The notes: a model not told the origin generated them from the sequence alone. 64,000 bases of DNA from RGIG5612 sp045627365 (GCA_045627365.1 JAZQNN010000036.1:1-64000), one strand, 5' to 3'; shown: positions 16,408 through 24,810, counted from the first letter of the stretch. A program made the numbers and translations.

Positions 16408-16776
16408 CTAGAATACTAATCCGGCTTCTCTGGCTGCATCTGCAAGCGCCTGAACTTTGCCGTGGTATACATAACCGCCTCTGTCAAATACAACTTCGGT
16501 TATGCCTGCTGCCAATGCTTTCTCAGCGATAACTTTGCCAACATATGCTGCTGCAGCAACGTCATCTGTGTTCTCGAGCTGAGCTGCAACGTCCTTCTGA
16601 ACGGTTGATGCTGCTACGAGTGTCTTCTGAGCGTCATCATCGATGATCTGAGCATAGATGTGCTTATTGCTTCTGTAAACTGCAAGACGTGGTCTTTCAG
16701 CGGTACCTGAGAAGCGATTACGTAATTTGAGATGTTTCTTTTCGCGAACTTCTGTTCTGGATTTCTTACTTATCAT
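16408..16776 (-). CDS. rplR: 50S ribosomal protein L18
   Basis: 122 residues; binds 5S rRNA. RLAVYRSNKHIYAQIIDD and FDRGGYVYHGKVQALADAAREAGL are typical. AAGGAGCGTGAG precedes the ATG. Confidence 0.97.
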   Translation of the reverse strand: MISKKSRTEVREKKHLKLRNRFSGTAERPRLAVYRSNKHIYAQIIDDDAQKTLVAASTVQKDVAAQLENTDDVAAAAYVGKVIAEKALAAGITEVVFDRGGYVYHGKVQALADAAREAGLVF

Positions 16777-16792
16777 TCTTTCTCACGCTCCT

Positions 16793-17332
16793 TTACTTAC
16801 CTGTCTTGCCGACTTTACGTCTGATAACTTCGTTATCGTATCTGATACCCTTGCCCTTGTATGGCTCAGGTCCTCTGAATCCTCTGATCTCGGCTGAAAG
16901 CTGTCCAACCTTCTCTTTGTCGATTCCTTTAACGATAATCTTAGTTGCCTCAGGAACTTCAATAGTAATTCCTTCAGGTGCCTCAACCTCGATAGGATGT
17001 GAATATCCAAGGTTAAGAACCAGCTTACCATTCTGCATTGCTGCTTTGTAACCAACACCTGAGATAAGGAGTGTCTTCTGGAATCCTTCGTTAACTCCTA
17101 CTACCATGTTGTTGAGCAAGGCTCTTGTAAGTCCATGAAAGGCCTTGTTTCTCTTTAAGTCGTTAGGTCTTTCAACTACAAGTTCAGCACCTTCTAACTT
17201 AATGGACATCTCTTTCGGAAGAGTTCTTGTGAGTTCTCCCTTAGGTCCCTTCACAGTCACTTTGTTATTTTCTGCTATATCAACAGTAACTCCTGCAGGT
17301 ATAGCGATAGGCATTTTTCCTACACGTGACAT
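16793..17332 (-). CDS. rplF: 50S ribosomal protein L6
   Basis: 179 residues, two L6 repeats; near the factor-binding site. Starts MSRVGKMPIAIPAGV and ends in the conserved GFRGPEPYKGKGIRY box. AAGGAGGAAACGGC precedes the ATG. Confidence 0.97.
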   Translation of the reverse strand: MSRVGKMPIAIPAGVTVDIAENNKVTVKGPKGELTRTLPKEMSIKLEGAELVVERPNDLKRNKAFHGLTRALLNNMVVGVNEGFQKTLLISGVGYKAAMQNGKLVLNLGYSHPIEVEAPEGITIEVPEATKIIVKGIDKEKVGQLSAEIRGFRGPEPYKGKGIRYDNEVIRRKVGKTGK

Positions 17333-17351
17333 GCCGTTTCCTCCTTCTTTC

Positions 17352-17756
17352 TTACCAAACGAACGCCAGGACTTCGCCGCCCACGTTCAGTTTTCTTGCT
17401 TCTTTGTCAGTGATAACTCCATTGTTAGTGGAGATGATAGCGATACCCATTCCGCCAAGAACCTGTGGAAGGTCTTCCTTGTTAGCGTATACACGCAGGC
17501 CCGGCTTGGAGATTCTCTTGATACCGGTGATAACCTTCTCGTTCTTGTCCTTGCCGTACTTTAAGGTGATGTGGATAGAATCGAATCCCCTCTCATCCTT
17601 CTCAACGCTGTAAGCGGCAATGTATCCTTCATCTAACAAGATCTTTGCGATAGCAAGCTTGATTTTAGATGATGGAACGTCCACGGTGTCGTGCTTAGCT
17701 GTATTTGCATTACGAATTCTTGTAAGCATATCAGCGATAGGATCACTCATTGTCAT
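17352..17756 (-). CDS. rpsH: 30S ribosomal protein S8
   Basis: 134 residues; central-domain 16S binder and, in other bacteria, spc-operon translational repressor. ADMLTRIRNANTAKHD and the C-terminal GGMGIAIISTNNGVITDKEAR are conserved. First of two nearby ATGs is best spaced from AAGGAGGAATTAAAA. Confidence 0.97.
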   Translation of the reverse strand: MTMSDPIADMLTRIRNANTAKHDTVDVPSSKIKLAIAKILLDEGYIAAYSVEKDERGFDSIHITLKYGKDKNEKVITGIKRISKPGLRVYANKEDLPQVLGGMGIAIISTNNGVITDKEARKLNVGGEVLAFVW

Positions 17757-17779
17757 TTTTAATTCCTCCTTCTAAATAA

Positions 17780-17965
17780 TTACCAGCTTGCTTTCTTTAC
17801 TCCTGGGATCTGGCCCTTGTATGCCAGTTCGCGGAAGCAAATTCTGCAAATACCATATTTGCGCAGGTACGCATGTGGACGACCGCAGATTCTGCATCTG
17901 TTGTATTCCTGTGTTGAGAACTTAGCCGTACGCTGCTGTTTAACTTTCATTGATGTTTTAGCCAT
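17780..17965 (-). CDS. rpsN: 30S ribosomal protein S14, zinc type
   Basis: 61 residues with zinc cysteines Cys24, Cys27, Cys40, Cys43. This is the short, zinc-dependent (rpsZ-like) form, normal for the spc operon of Bacillota. No zinc-free paralogue is seen in the window. AAGGAGGATTACG precedes the ATG. Confidence 0.97.
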   Translation of the reverse strand: MAKTSMKVKQQRTAKFSTQEYNRCRICGRPHAYLRKYGICRICFRELAYKGQIPGVKKASW

Positions 17966-17976
17966 CGTAATCCTCC

Positions 17977-18516
17977 TTATTTCTCAAACGGCATATTGAA
18001 CAGTTTCAGTAATTCGCGGGCTTCTTCATCGGTCTTGGCTGTAGTTACTACGATTACATCCATGCCTCTGGTCTTGTCGATCTTGTCATACTCGATCTCC
18101 GGGAAAATCAACTGTTCCTTGATTCCAAGTGCGTAGTTACCTCTTCCGTCAAATGCATTTGCATTAACGCCTCTGAAGTCACGTACACGTGGCAGTGCCA
18201 GGTTGATGAGTCTGTCGAGGAAATTGTACATCTTGTCGCCTCTTAAGGTTGTCTTGCAGCCGATCTGCATGCCTTCACGAACCTTGAAGTTAGCAACTGA
18301 TTTCTTAGCCTTGGTGGTTACGGCCTTCTGACCTGTGATGATCTGCATATCGTTGATCGCGTTCTCGAGAGCCTTTGGATTCTCCTTAGCATCGCCAACG
18401 CCCATGTTGATAACGATCTTGTCGATCTTTGGTACTTCCATGATGTTCTTGTATTCGAACTTCTTGATCATGGCCGGAACTATTTCAGAATTGTATATTT
18501 CTTTAAGTCTATTCAA
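17977..18516 (-). CDS. rplE: 50S ribosomal protein L5
   Basis: 179 residues; binds 5S rRNA and P-site tRNA. KIVINMGVGDAKENPKAL and FPEIEYDKIDKTRGMDVIVVTTA are conserved. GGAAGGAGG lies 12 nt upstream of the ATG. Confidence 0.97.
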   Translation of the reverse strand: MNRLKEIYNSEIVPAMIKKFEYKNIMEVPKIDKIVINMGVGDAKENPKALENAINDMQIITGQKAVTTKAKKSVANFKVREGMQIGCKTTLRGDKMYNFLDRLINLALPRVRDFRGVNANAFDGRGNYALGIKEQLIFPEIEYDKIDKTRGMDVIVVTTAKTDEEARELLKLFNMPFEK

Positions 18517-18539
18517 CTTCTTGGACCTCCTTCCCTGAA

Positions 18540-18854
18540 TTAATCGATTGCTTCATTTGCTGATTTTGCATAGCGGACTTTCTTGCCATTCTCATCAAAA
18601 GTGAAGCCGATTCTGGTAGTCTGTCCCTTATGAACATACATTACGTTTGAAATATCGATAGGGCCTTCCTGGGAAACGATTCCGCCTTCCTGAGTTACGC
18701 GGCCCGGCTTAAGATGTTTCTTGATCATGTTAACATTCTCAACGATAACCTTGCCGGCCTTAGCGTCTACTGCGAGGACCTTACCTTCTTTGCCTTTTTC
18801 TGCACCGGCGATAACACGTACTGTATCGCCCTTCTTAATCTTTAATGTTGCCAT
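18540..18854 (-). CDS. rplX: 50S ribosomal protein L24
   Basis: 104 residues, KOW motif near the start (KKGDTVRVIAGAEKGKEGKV); assembly initiator of the 50S subunit. AAGGAGGGCGCAA precedes the ATG. Confidence 0.97.
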   Translation of the reverse strand: MATLKIKKGDTVRVIAGAEKGKEGKVLAVDAKAGKVIVENVNMIKKHLKPGRVTQEGGIVSQEGPIDISNVMYVHKGQTTRIGFTFDENGKKVRYAKSANEAID

Positions 18855-18865
18855 TTGCGCCCTCC

Positions 18866-19234
18866 TTACAGTACTTCAGGTGCTAAGGAAACAATCTTCA
18901 TGAACTGTTTCTCTCTGAGCTCCCTGGCTACCGGTCCAAAGATACGAGTACCGACCGGGGTCTTGTCATCCTTGATGATAACTGCTGCGTTCTCATCAAA
19001 TCTGATGTAAGAACCGTCTTTACGACGAGCACCCTTTACGCTGCGTACTACTACACATTTAACTACGTCGCCCTTCTTAACAACACCACCCGGGGTTGCA
19101 TCCTTGACTGTGGCTACGAAGATGTCACCGATGTTGGCATACTTTCTAGTAGAACCACCAAGAACTCTTATGCAAAGGACTTCTTTAGCGCCGGTGTTAT
19201 CAGCAACTCTTAATCTGCTTTCCTGTTGAATCAT
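18866..19234 (-). CDS. rplN: 50S ribosomal protein L14
   Basis: 122 residues (MIQQESRLRVADNTGAKEV, GPVARELREKQFMKIVSLAPEVL). Sits at the subunit interface and is the docking site of the silencing factor RsfS. AAAGGAGAGAATTATT precedes the ATG. Confidence 0.97.
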   Translation of the reverse strand: MIQQESRLRVADNTGAKEVLCIRVLGGSTRKYANIGDIFVATVKDATPGGVVKKGDVVKCVVVRSVKGARRKDGSYIRFDENAAVIIKDDKTPVGTRIFGPVARELREKQFMKIVSLAPEVL

Positions 19235-19257
19235 AATAATTCTCTCCTTTCTACTAA

Positions 19258-19515
19258 TTACTTAGCCTTCTCGATAATCTCTACGAGGCGCCATCTCTTG
19301 TCCTTGGACTGAGGTCTTGTTTCCATAACTCTTACTGTATCGCCGATACCGCATTCGTTATTCTCATCATGAGCCTTAAGCTTGTAGGTTCTCTTAACGA
19401 TCTTCTTGTAAAGAGGATGTTTTACGTTGTCGACAACTGCTACAACGATGGTCTTGTCCATCTTATCGCTTACTACCTTACCGGTACGAACTTTTCTCAA
19501 ATTTCTTTCTTCCAC
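19258..19515 (-). CDS. rpsQ: 30S ribosomal protein S17
   Basis: 85 residues, OB fold. The start codon is GTG (19515-19513), positioned after GGAGGAATTGTT. Conserved GKVVSDKMDKTIVV and the C-terminal RPQSKDKRWRLVEIIE. Confidence 0.95.
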   Translation of the reverse strand: MEERNLRKVRTGKVVSDKMDKTIVVAVVDNVKHPLYKKIVKRTYKLKAHDENNECGIGDTVRVMETRPQSKDKRWRLVEIIEKAK

Positions 19516-19534
19516 AACAATTCCTCCTTCCTAA

Positions 19535-19744
19535 TTACTCAGCGACCTTGGTCTTCTGTGTGATGACCGTCTGGATCCTTGCGATGTTTCTTCTAACTTC
19601 TTTGATCCTGCCGGTATTTTCAAGTTGGTTTGTTGCGTTCTGGAATCTCAGATTGAAGAGTTCCTTCTTGGCTGCTACCAGCTCTTCGTTAAGCTCAGCA
19701 ACGGTTTTTGTCTGTAAATTCTCTAAATATTTATTAGTTTTCAC
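19535..19744 (-). CDS. rpmC: 50S ribosomal protein L29
   Basis: 69 residues from a GTG start at 19744 (VKTNKYLENLQTKTVAELNEEL), at the tunnel exit. The longer reading frame upstream runs inside rplP and is not typical of L29. The GTG is 11 nt inside the rplP 3' end, with GGCGGTGAT as a possible ribosome binding site, so coupling is likely. Confidence 0.9.
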   Translation of the reverse strand: MKTNKYLENLQTKTVAELNEELVAAKKELFNLRFQNATNQLENTGRIKEVRRNIARIQTVITQKTKVAE

Positions 19745-20171
19745 TTGAATCACCGCCTTCTTGATCTGCCTTGGCAACTATCTTGCACTTGATCGGCAGT
19801 TTGTGTGTTGCAAGACGCAGAGCTTCTCTTGCTACATCTTCAGGAATACCTGCGATCTCGAACATTACTCTGCCCGGCTTAACTACTGCTACCCAGTACT
19901 CGAGAGCACCTTTTCCTGAACCCATACGAGTCTCAGCAGGCTTTGCTGTAACCGGCTTGTCCGGGAAAATCTTTATCCATACGCGTCCGCCACGTTTTGC
20001 ATGTCTTGTCATAGCAACACGGGCTGCTTCAATCTGGTTGGATGTGATCCATCCCGGTTCCATTGCGACAATACCGAAATCTCCGTAGGTGACCTTGTTT
20101 CCGGTCTGTGCCTTGCCCTTCATAGAACCGCGGAACTGTTTACGATGTTTAGATCTTTTTGGCATTAACAT
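19734..20171 (-). CDS. rplP: 50S ribosomal protein L16
   Basis: 145 residues (MLMPKRSKHRKQFRG). Near the A-site and peptidyl transferase centre. Ends with an acidic tail (ADQEGGDSSEN) that overlaps the rpmC start. The ribosome binding site GGGAG is 12 nt away; rpsC ends 2 nt upstream. Confidence 0.96.
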   Translation of the reverse strand: MLMPKRSKHRKQFRGSMKGKAQTGNKVTYGDFGIVAMEPGWITSNQIEAARVAMTRHAKRGGRVWIKIFPDKPVTAKPAETRMGSGKGALEYWVAVVKPGRVMFEIAGIPEDVAREALRLATHKLPIKCKIVAKADQEGGDSSEN

Positions 20172-20173
20172 GA

Positions 20174-20836
20174 TTATTTATCGCTCCCTTCCTTGTGTTC
20201 TTTTACAGGAAGCACTTCACCTTTGTAAATCCAGACTTTGATGCCTACTTTACCATAGGTAGTGTCTGCTTCTGCAAATCCATAGTCGATATCGGCACGA
20301 AGTGTCTGAAGAGGAATAGTTCCCTCACTGTAGAACTCTGTACGAGCCATATCTGCTCCGCCCAGTCTTCCTGATGCGCTTGTCTTGATTCCGAGAACGC
20401 CGGCCTTCATTGAACGGGTCATAGCTGACTTCATAGCTCTTCTGAAGGATACACGGTTCTCAAGCTGCTGAGCGATGTTCTCTGCTACAAGCTGTGCGTC
20501 CTTGTCGGTACGCTTGATCTCTGCTACGTCAAGAGCAACTTCCTTGCCAACGAGCTTCTCAACTTCAGCTTTGAGCTTTTCGATCTCAGCTCCGCCCTTG
20601 CCGATGATAACGCCCGGCTTAGCAGCGTGAACCTTAACTTTAAGTCTCTTGTCGGATGCTCTTTCGATTTCGATCTTGGAGATTCCGGCATTGTATAATT
20701 TCTTCTTAAGGAATTTACGGATCTGGTTGTCTTCTACGATGTTGTCTGCGAAATCAGTTCCTTCTGCATACCACATTGAATCCCAGCCGCTGATAACTCC
20801 AACTCTTAAACCATGAGGATTAACTTTCTGTCCCAT
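20174..20836 (-). CDS. rpsC: 30S ribosomal protein S3
   Basis: 220 residues; KH domain with GxxG (GVIIGKGGAEIEKL), part of the mRNA entry channel and its helicase activity. TAGGAGGGGAAA precedes the ATG. Confidence 0.97.
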   Translation of the reverse strand: MGQKVNPHGLRVGVISGWDSMWYAEGTDFADNIVEDNQIRKFLKKKLYNAGISKIEIERASDKRLKVKVHAAKPGVIIGKGGAEIEKLKAEVEKLVGKEVALDVAEIKRTDKDAQLVAENIAQQLENRVSFRRAMKSAMTRSMKAGVLGIKTSASGRLGGADMARTEFYSEGTIPLQTLRADIDYGFAEADTTYGKVGIKVWIYKGEVLPVKEHKEGSDK

Positions 20837-20845
20837 TTTCCCCTC

Positions 20846-21232
20846 CTATCTCTCATCCAGCACAATGGTGATATTGCTTAAGCGATGCTCGATCCTGTAA
20901 GCTCTTCCCTGTGATCTTGGGTGAACGCGTTTCAGTGTCGGACCCTTGTTTGCATAGCACTCGGCTACGTAAAGGTCATTTGGATTCATTCCATTGTTGT
21001 TCTGAGCATTAGCGATTGCTGACTCAAGTAACTTCTTAATAATGGAAGCTCCGTATCTAGGATTGTATGCAAGAATACCGATTGCTGTATTAACATCTTT
21101 GCCTCGGATTGCATCCAGAATGTAGCAAGCTTTCTGAACGGAAATTCTGGCAAGTGAAAGTTTAGCAGACGGCCTTGTATCCTTGTTTGCGTTTCTTTCT
21201 CTCTTTATTTGTGATCTATGTCCTTTTGCCAT
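20846..21232 (-). CDS. rplV: 50S ribosomal protein L22
   Basis: 128 residues, lining the exit tunnel with its beta hairpin (RVHPRSQGRAYRIEHRLSNITIVL); the loop where macrolide-resistance changes occur appears normal. Slight N-terminal extension (MAKGHRSQIKRERNANKDTRP). GGAGG precedes the ATG. Confidence 0.97.
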   Translation of the reverse strand: MAKGHRSQIKRERNANKDTRPSAKLSLARISVQKACYILDAIRGKDVNTAIGILAYNPRYGASIIKKLLESAIANAQNNNGMNPNDLYVAECYANKGPTLKRVHPRSQGRAYRIEHRLSNITIVLDER

Positions 21233-21258
21233 GGATCAAAACCTCCTTTCAAATGCGC

Positions 21259-21534
21259 TTACCTTGACTTTTTCTCGTCCTTGCCGTGGCCTCTGTATGT
21301 TCTGGTTACAACGAACTCTCCGAGCTTGTGACCAACCATATCTTCGGTTACGTATACAGGAACGTGTCTTCTACCATCATGAACTGCGATCGTCATGCCT
21401 ACCATGATCGGGAAGATCGTGGAGCGGCGGGACCATGTCTTAACGACTGACTTGTCGCCTGCTGCGTTCATTGCTTCAACTTTCTTAAGCAAACTCTCGT
21501 CTATAAAAGGACCTTTTTTAAGTGATCTAGCCAT
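21259..21534 (-). CDS. rpsS: 30S ribosomal protein S19
   Basis: 91 residues (MARSLKKGPFIDESLLKKV, HKLGEFVVTRTYRGHGKDEKK). Head protein bound with S13. AAGGAGGGTACC precedes the ATG. Confidence 0.97.
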   Translation of the reverse strand: MARSLKKGPFIDESLLKKVEAMNAAGDKSVVKTWSRRSTIFPIMVGMTIAVHDGRRHVPVYVTEDMVGHKLGEFVVTRTYRGHGKDEKKSR

Positions 21535-21544
21535 GGTACCCTCC

Positions 21545-22387
21545 TTACTTCATGTTGCGTCCGTCACGACGGCGGATGATGAGTTTGTTAGACTGCTTGT
21601 TCTTCTTCCTGGTCTTCAGGCCGAGTGCCGGCTTGCCCCAAGGAGTTGAAGGACCCGGACGTCCGATAGGAGCCTTGCCTTCGCCACCACCATGAGGATG
21701 GTCGTTCGGGTTCATTACGGAACCACGTACTGTAGGTCTGATACCCATGTTCCTCTTGCGGCCTGCCTTGCCGATGTTAACAAGGTCATGCTCGCCATTG
21801 CCTACGATACCGATGGTTGCGCGGCAAATGATAGGAACCATTCTCATCTCACCTGAAGGAAGACGAAGGGTCGCATACTTGCCTTCTTTAGCCATGAGCT
21901 GTGCCGCAAGACCTGCTGCACGAACTAACTGGCCGCCCTTGCCCGGGTAAAGCTCAACGTTGTGAACTTCGGTACCAATCGGGATGTTCTCAAGTGGAAG
22001 GCAGTTGCCTACTCTTACTTCGGCCTTAGGTCCGTTCATAACGGTCATGCCATCTGTAAGTCCCTGAGGAGCAAGGATGTATGCTTTCTCGCCGTCTGCG
22101 TACTTCAGCAGAGCGATGTTAGCTGTTCTGTTAGGATCATACTCGATACCTGCTACTGTTGCCGGGATACCGTCTTTATTTCTCTTGAAATCGATGATCC
22201 TGTACTGAGTCCTGGTGCCGCCGCCCTGATGTCTAACGGTGATCTTACCCTGGTTGTTACGGCCGGACTTCTTCTTAGTTACTTCCAAAAGTGATTTCTC
22301 AGGCTCGTTCTTGGTGATTTCCTTCTTGTCGAGGGCTGTCATCTGTCTTCTGGAAGGTGTATATGGGGTAAATGTCTTAATTCCCAT
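21545..22387 (-). CDS. rplB: 50S ribosomal protein L2
   Basis: 280 residues; peptidyl transferase-proximal, with the conserved MNPNDHPHGGGEGKAPIG loop. AAAGGAGATTAATT precedes the ATG. The 60-nt gap to rplW has no recognised element. Confidence 0.97.
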   Translation of the reverse strand: MGIKTFTPYTPSRRQMTALDKKEITKNEPEKSLLEVTKKKSGRNNQGKITVRHQGGGTRTQYRIIDFKRNKDGIPATVAGIEYDPNRTANIALLKYADGEKAYILAPQGLTDGMTVMNGPKAEVRVGNCLPLENIPIGTEVHNVELYPGKGGQLVRAAGLAAQLMAKEGKYATLRLPSGEMRMVPIICRATIGIVGNGEHDLVNIGKAGRKRNMGIRPTVRGSVMNPNDHPHGGGEGKAPIGRPGPSTPWGKPALGLKTRKKNKQSNKLIIRRRDGRNMK

Positions 22388-22447
22388 AATTAATCTCCTT
22401 TCAATACTTGTTTGTTATCACGCTTGTCTGCGTATAGGTGGGACGGT

Positions 22448-22747
22448 TTACAGTCCCTCAAAGATCTCGATGTCCTTGCTGTCAGCTGTAAGCTGTACGA
22501 TAGCTTTCTTGGACTCTGCTGTCTTGCCAACGGCGCGGCCGCGGCGGCGGATCTTAGGATGACGGTTAAGGGTGTTAACGCTCTCAACCTTGGTTCCCTC
22601 GAACATCTTCTCAACAGCTTCTTTAACCTGAGACTTGGTTGCATCCGGATGAACTAAGAAAGTGTACTTCTTGTCAGCCATTGCATTCATGCTCTTCTCG
22701 GAGATAACCGGTTTAAGGATTACATCATAATATTTAACGTCAGCCAT
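22448..22747 (-). CDS. rplW: 50S ribosomal protein L23
   Basis: 99 residues; tunnel-exit dock for SRP and trigger factor. KPVISEKSMNAMADKKYTFLV is conserved. Its ATG overlaps the rplD stop by one base (TAATG). Confidence 0.97.
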   Translation of the reverse strand: MADVKYYDVILKPVISEKSMNAMADKKYTFLVHPDATKSQVKEAVEKMFEGTKVESVNTLNRHPKIRRRGRAVGKTAESKKAIVQLTADSKDIEIFEGL

Positions 22748-23367
22748 TATGCATATACCTCCTCAATAGTTGCTAATGCAGCCTTGTCAATAACGATGTT
22801 GTCGTACTTGAGAATATCAAATACATTGATCGTATTGGTCTGAGCTGTAATTACTTCCGGAATGTTCCTGCTTGACAGGATGACATTCTTGTCGTTGTCC
22901 TTGAGAATGATCATTGCCTTCTTAACATCGAGCTTGTTAAGGAGATTAACCATTGTCTTGGTCTTGATCTCTTCGCATTTGATGTCATCGATAACGAAGA
23001 ACTTCTCTTCCTGAACTCTTGAAGCAAGTGCGCTCTTAAGGGCAGCCCTCTTCTCTTTCTTGTTCAGTCTGATTTCATAATCACGTGGCTTCGGAGCGAA
23101 TACTACGCCGCCGCCTGTCCACTGCGGTGCTCTGATGGATCCCTGACGAGCACGGCCGGTTCCCTTCTGTCTCCAAGGCTTGATACCGCCACCGGAAACT
23201 TCAGCACGGGTCTTAGCACTCTGTGTGCCCTGACGCTTGTTGGCGAGCTGTGCAACAACTGCCTGATGAACGAGATTCTCATTTACTTCAATATCGAAGA
23301 TGGAAGCGTTCAACTCAACTTCGCCTACTACAGCGCCTTCCATATTGTAAACAGATACTTTTGACAT
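22747..23367 (-). CDS. rplD: 50S ribosomal protein L4
   Basis: 206 residues; extended loop reaching the exit tunnel (GGGIKPWRQKGTGRARQGSIR). In gamma-proteobacteria L4 represses its own operon; that mechanism is not established for Bacillota. GGAGGAAATTCAG precedes the ATG. Confidence 0.97.
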   Translation of the reverse strand: MSKVSVYNMEGAVVGEVELNASIFDIEVNENLVHQAVVAQLANKRQGTQSAKTRAEVSGGGIKPWRQKGTGRARQGSIRAPQWTGGGVVFAPKPRDYEIRLNKKEKRAALKSALASRVQEEKFFVIDDIKCEEIKTKTMVNLLNKLDVKKAMIILKDNDKNVILSSRNIPEVITAQTNTINVFDILKYDNIVIDKAALATIEEVYA

Positions 23368-23390
23368 CTGAATTTCCTCCTTTCCAAATC

Positions 23391-24029
23391 CTATCTGCCT
23401 TCAGCCTTAACAGCACTGCGAACTTCTACAAGTGCCTTCTTTGGTCCCGGTACAGCGCCCTTAACCAAGATAAGGTTATCTTCGGCATCAACTCTTACTA
23501 CTTCAAGGTTCTGGATGGTAACTCTCTTGGCACCCATCTGTCCAGGCATGTGCTTTCCTTTGAAAACTCTGCTTGGGTCTGATGAAGAACCGTTTGAACC
23601 AGCATGACGATGATACTTGGAACCATGCTTCATCGGTCCTCTGGACTGACCAAATCTCTTGATCGCGCCCTGGTAGCCCTTACCTTTTGAAATTCCGCTG
23701 ACGTCGATCTTGTCGCCAACCTCAAAAAGATCTGCCTTGATTTCGTCTTTTACATTGTACTCAGATGCATTGTCCAGCTTGAGCTCTCTTACGAATCTCT
23801 TGTAAGGGATGTCAGCCTTGTCAAATTTGCCTCTGTCCGGCTTGTTAACGAGAGTTTCTCTCTTGTCAACAAAACCAACCTGAACGGCTTCATAGCCGTC
23901 TTTCTCCATGGTCTTGACCTGCGTAACTACGCATGGGCCTGCCTGAAGAACTGTTACCGGTGTGAGAACTCCGTCTTCGTTGAAGATCTGAGTCATACCG
24001 ATTTTGGTTGCTAAAATCGCTTTCTTCAT
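23391..24029 (-). CDS. rplC: 50S ribosomal protein L3
   Basis: 212 residues; early 23S binder reaching the peptidyl transferase centre (GSNGSSSDPSRVFKGKHMPGQMG with the usual Gln). Its ribosome binding site AGGAGG is part of the conserved tail of a duplicated hairpin element lying upstream (24041-24073). Confidence 0.97.
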   Translation of the reverse strand: MKKAILATKIGMTQIFNEDGVLTPVTVLQAGPCVVTQVKTMEKDGYEAVQVGFVDKRETLVNKPDRGKFDKADIPYKRFVRELKLDNASEYNVKDEIKADLFEVGDKIDVSGISKGKGYQGAIKRFGQSRGPMKHGSKYHRHAGSNGSSSDPSRVFKGKHMPGQMGAKRVTIQNLEVVRVDAEDNLILVKGAVPGPKKALVEVRSAVKAEGR

Positions 24030-24040
24030 AAATTTTTCCT

Positions 24041-24073
24041 CCTACAGCGGAACGCTCTCGCGTTCATACTAGA
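24041..24073 (-). ncRNA. Structured RNA element, copy 2 (before rplC)
   Basis: On the minus strand a perfect 6-bp stem GAACGC/GCGTTC (24060-24065 with 24050-24055) is closed by a GAGA tetraloop. It is preceded by TTCTAGTAT and followed by CGCTGTAGGAGG, the last part being the rplC Shine-Dalgarno. Copy 1 at 24107-24165 shares both flanks but has a different loop. Confidence 0.5.
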
Positions 24074-24106
24074 ACAGTTACTATTTCTAATCTTTCGGTT
24101 TCGTTC

Positions 24107-24165
24107 CTACAGCGGAATGCTTCGTTGCCATTTACCGGATAGCCCCTTGAGCATTCATTCTAGAA
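24107..24165 (-). ncRNA. Structured RNA element, copy 1 (rpsJ-rplC gap)
   Basis: Minus-strand stem GAATGC/GCATTC (24151-24156 with 24115-24120, extendable to 7 bp) with a roughly 30-nt loop. Flanks TTTCTAGAAT and CGCTGTAGGA match copy 2. The fourth pair is U-A here and C-G in copy 2, a compensatory change that supports real base pairing. Confidence 0.5.
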
Positions 24166-24167
24166 AT

Positions 24168-24485
24168 TTACTGCTCTTTCATCTTTAAGTTAACGTAAAC
24201 GCCAGCCGGCATATCAAGCTTCTGTAAAGCTTCCATTGTCTTCTGGTTAGGCGCGATTACGTCGATGAGTCTCTTATGAGTCCTCTGTTCGAACTGCTCA
24301 CGGGAATCCTTATACTTATGAGTAGCTCTTAAAATAGTAATAACTTCCCTTTTAGTAGGAAGTGGGACCGGTCCGCTAACCTGGGAACCGTTCTTCTTAA
24401 CTGTTTCGATAATTTTCGCAGCTGACTGATCAATAAGTTTGTGATCGTAAGCCTTGAGGGTGATTCGCATTACCTGATTTGCCAT
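24168..24485 (-). CDS. rpsJ: 30S ribosomal protein S10
   Basis: 105 residues; head protein and NusB partner in antitermination. First gene of the superoperon. MRITLKAYDHKLIDQSAAKI and GPVPLPTKREVITILRATHKYKDSREQFEQRTHKR are conserved. AGGAGGCGAC precedes the ATG. tuf is not upstream here, so S10 is uncoupled from the str operon. Confidence 0.97.
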   Translation of the reverse strand: MANQVMRITLKAYDHKLIDQSAAKIIETVKKNGSQVSGPVPLPTKREVITILRATHKYKDSREQFEQRTHKRLIDVIAPNQKTMEALQKLDMPAGVYVNLKMKEQ

Positions 24486-24774
24486 AAAAAAAGTCGCCTC
24501 CTAATTGTACTTTGGTAATTGCCTGTACGCTCAAGTGGTGACTGTACACTCTCCCGTGTGTGTCGCGCTCATCTCCTTAAAAAATCGGCCTACCGGTAAC
24601 GGCCGATCCCGAGTCGACGAGGCTTCTCTCACGTCGTTTCCGCCTCAAATGGCGGACTGTTGATGGTATACAGTGACTTGTCGCCAGTTTTACAACTTGA
24701 CATTCGCTCCACGGAAAACCTGCTTCACATTACTGCTCGCAGCAACCTCACGCTTCACAGCTATCATGTCACAG
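24486..24774 (-). promoter_or_regulatory. S10 operon leader
   Basis: About 290 nt of untranslated leader lie between the promoter and rpsJ. On the minus strand it contains a CCGCC/GGCGG hairpin, a CGACG/CGTCG hairpin, and then the attenuator-like stem at 24578-24607. No convincing leader peptide was found. The remaining gap to the upstream transporter (24811-24896) holds nothing recognisable. Confidence 0.5.
24578..24607 (-). terminator. Attenuator-like hairpin in the S10 leader
   Basis: Minus-strand arms ATCGGCC and GGCCGAT enclose a self-complementary loop (TACCGGTA inside) and are followed directly by six T, then AAGGAG. It has the form of an intrinsic terminator about 95 nt before rpsJ and after the promoter, so premature termination is the obvious role. 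Confidence 0.65.
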
Positions 24775-24781
24775 CTCTGCT

Positions 24782-24810
24782 AATATACTACATGGGTTTT
24801 GGAAATGCAA
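24782..24810 (-). promoter_or_regulatory. Promoter of the S10-spc-alpha superoperon
   Basis: -35 TTGCAT (24805-24810), 17-bp spacer, -10 TATATT (24782-24787) on the minus strand, with an AT-rich region of A/T runs upstream of the -35 that could act as an UP element. Predicted start near 24775. Confidence 0.7.

Noticed and set aside
24531..24573. Possible 13-codon leader peptide in the S10 leader
   Set aside because: The ATG follows AAGGAG with no spacer and the codons show no bias that would suit attenuation.
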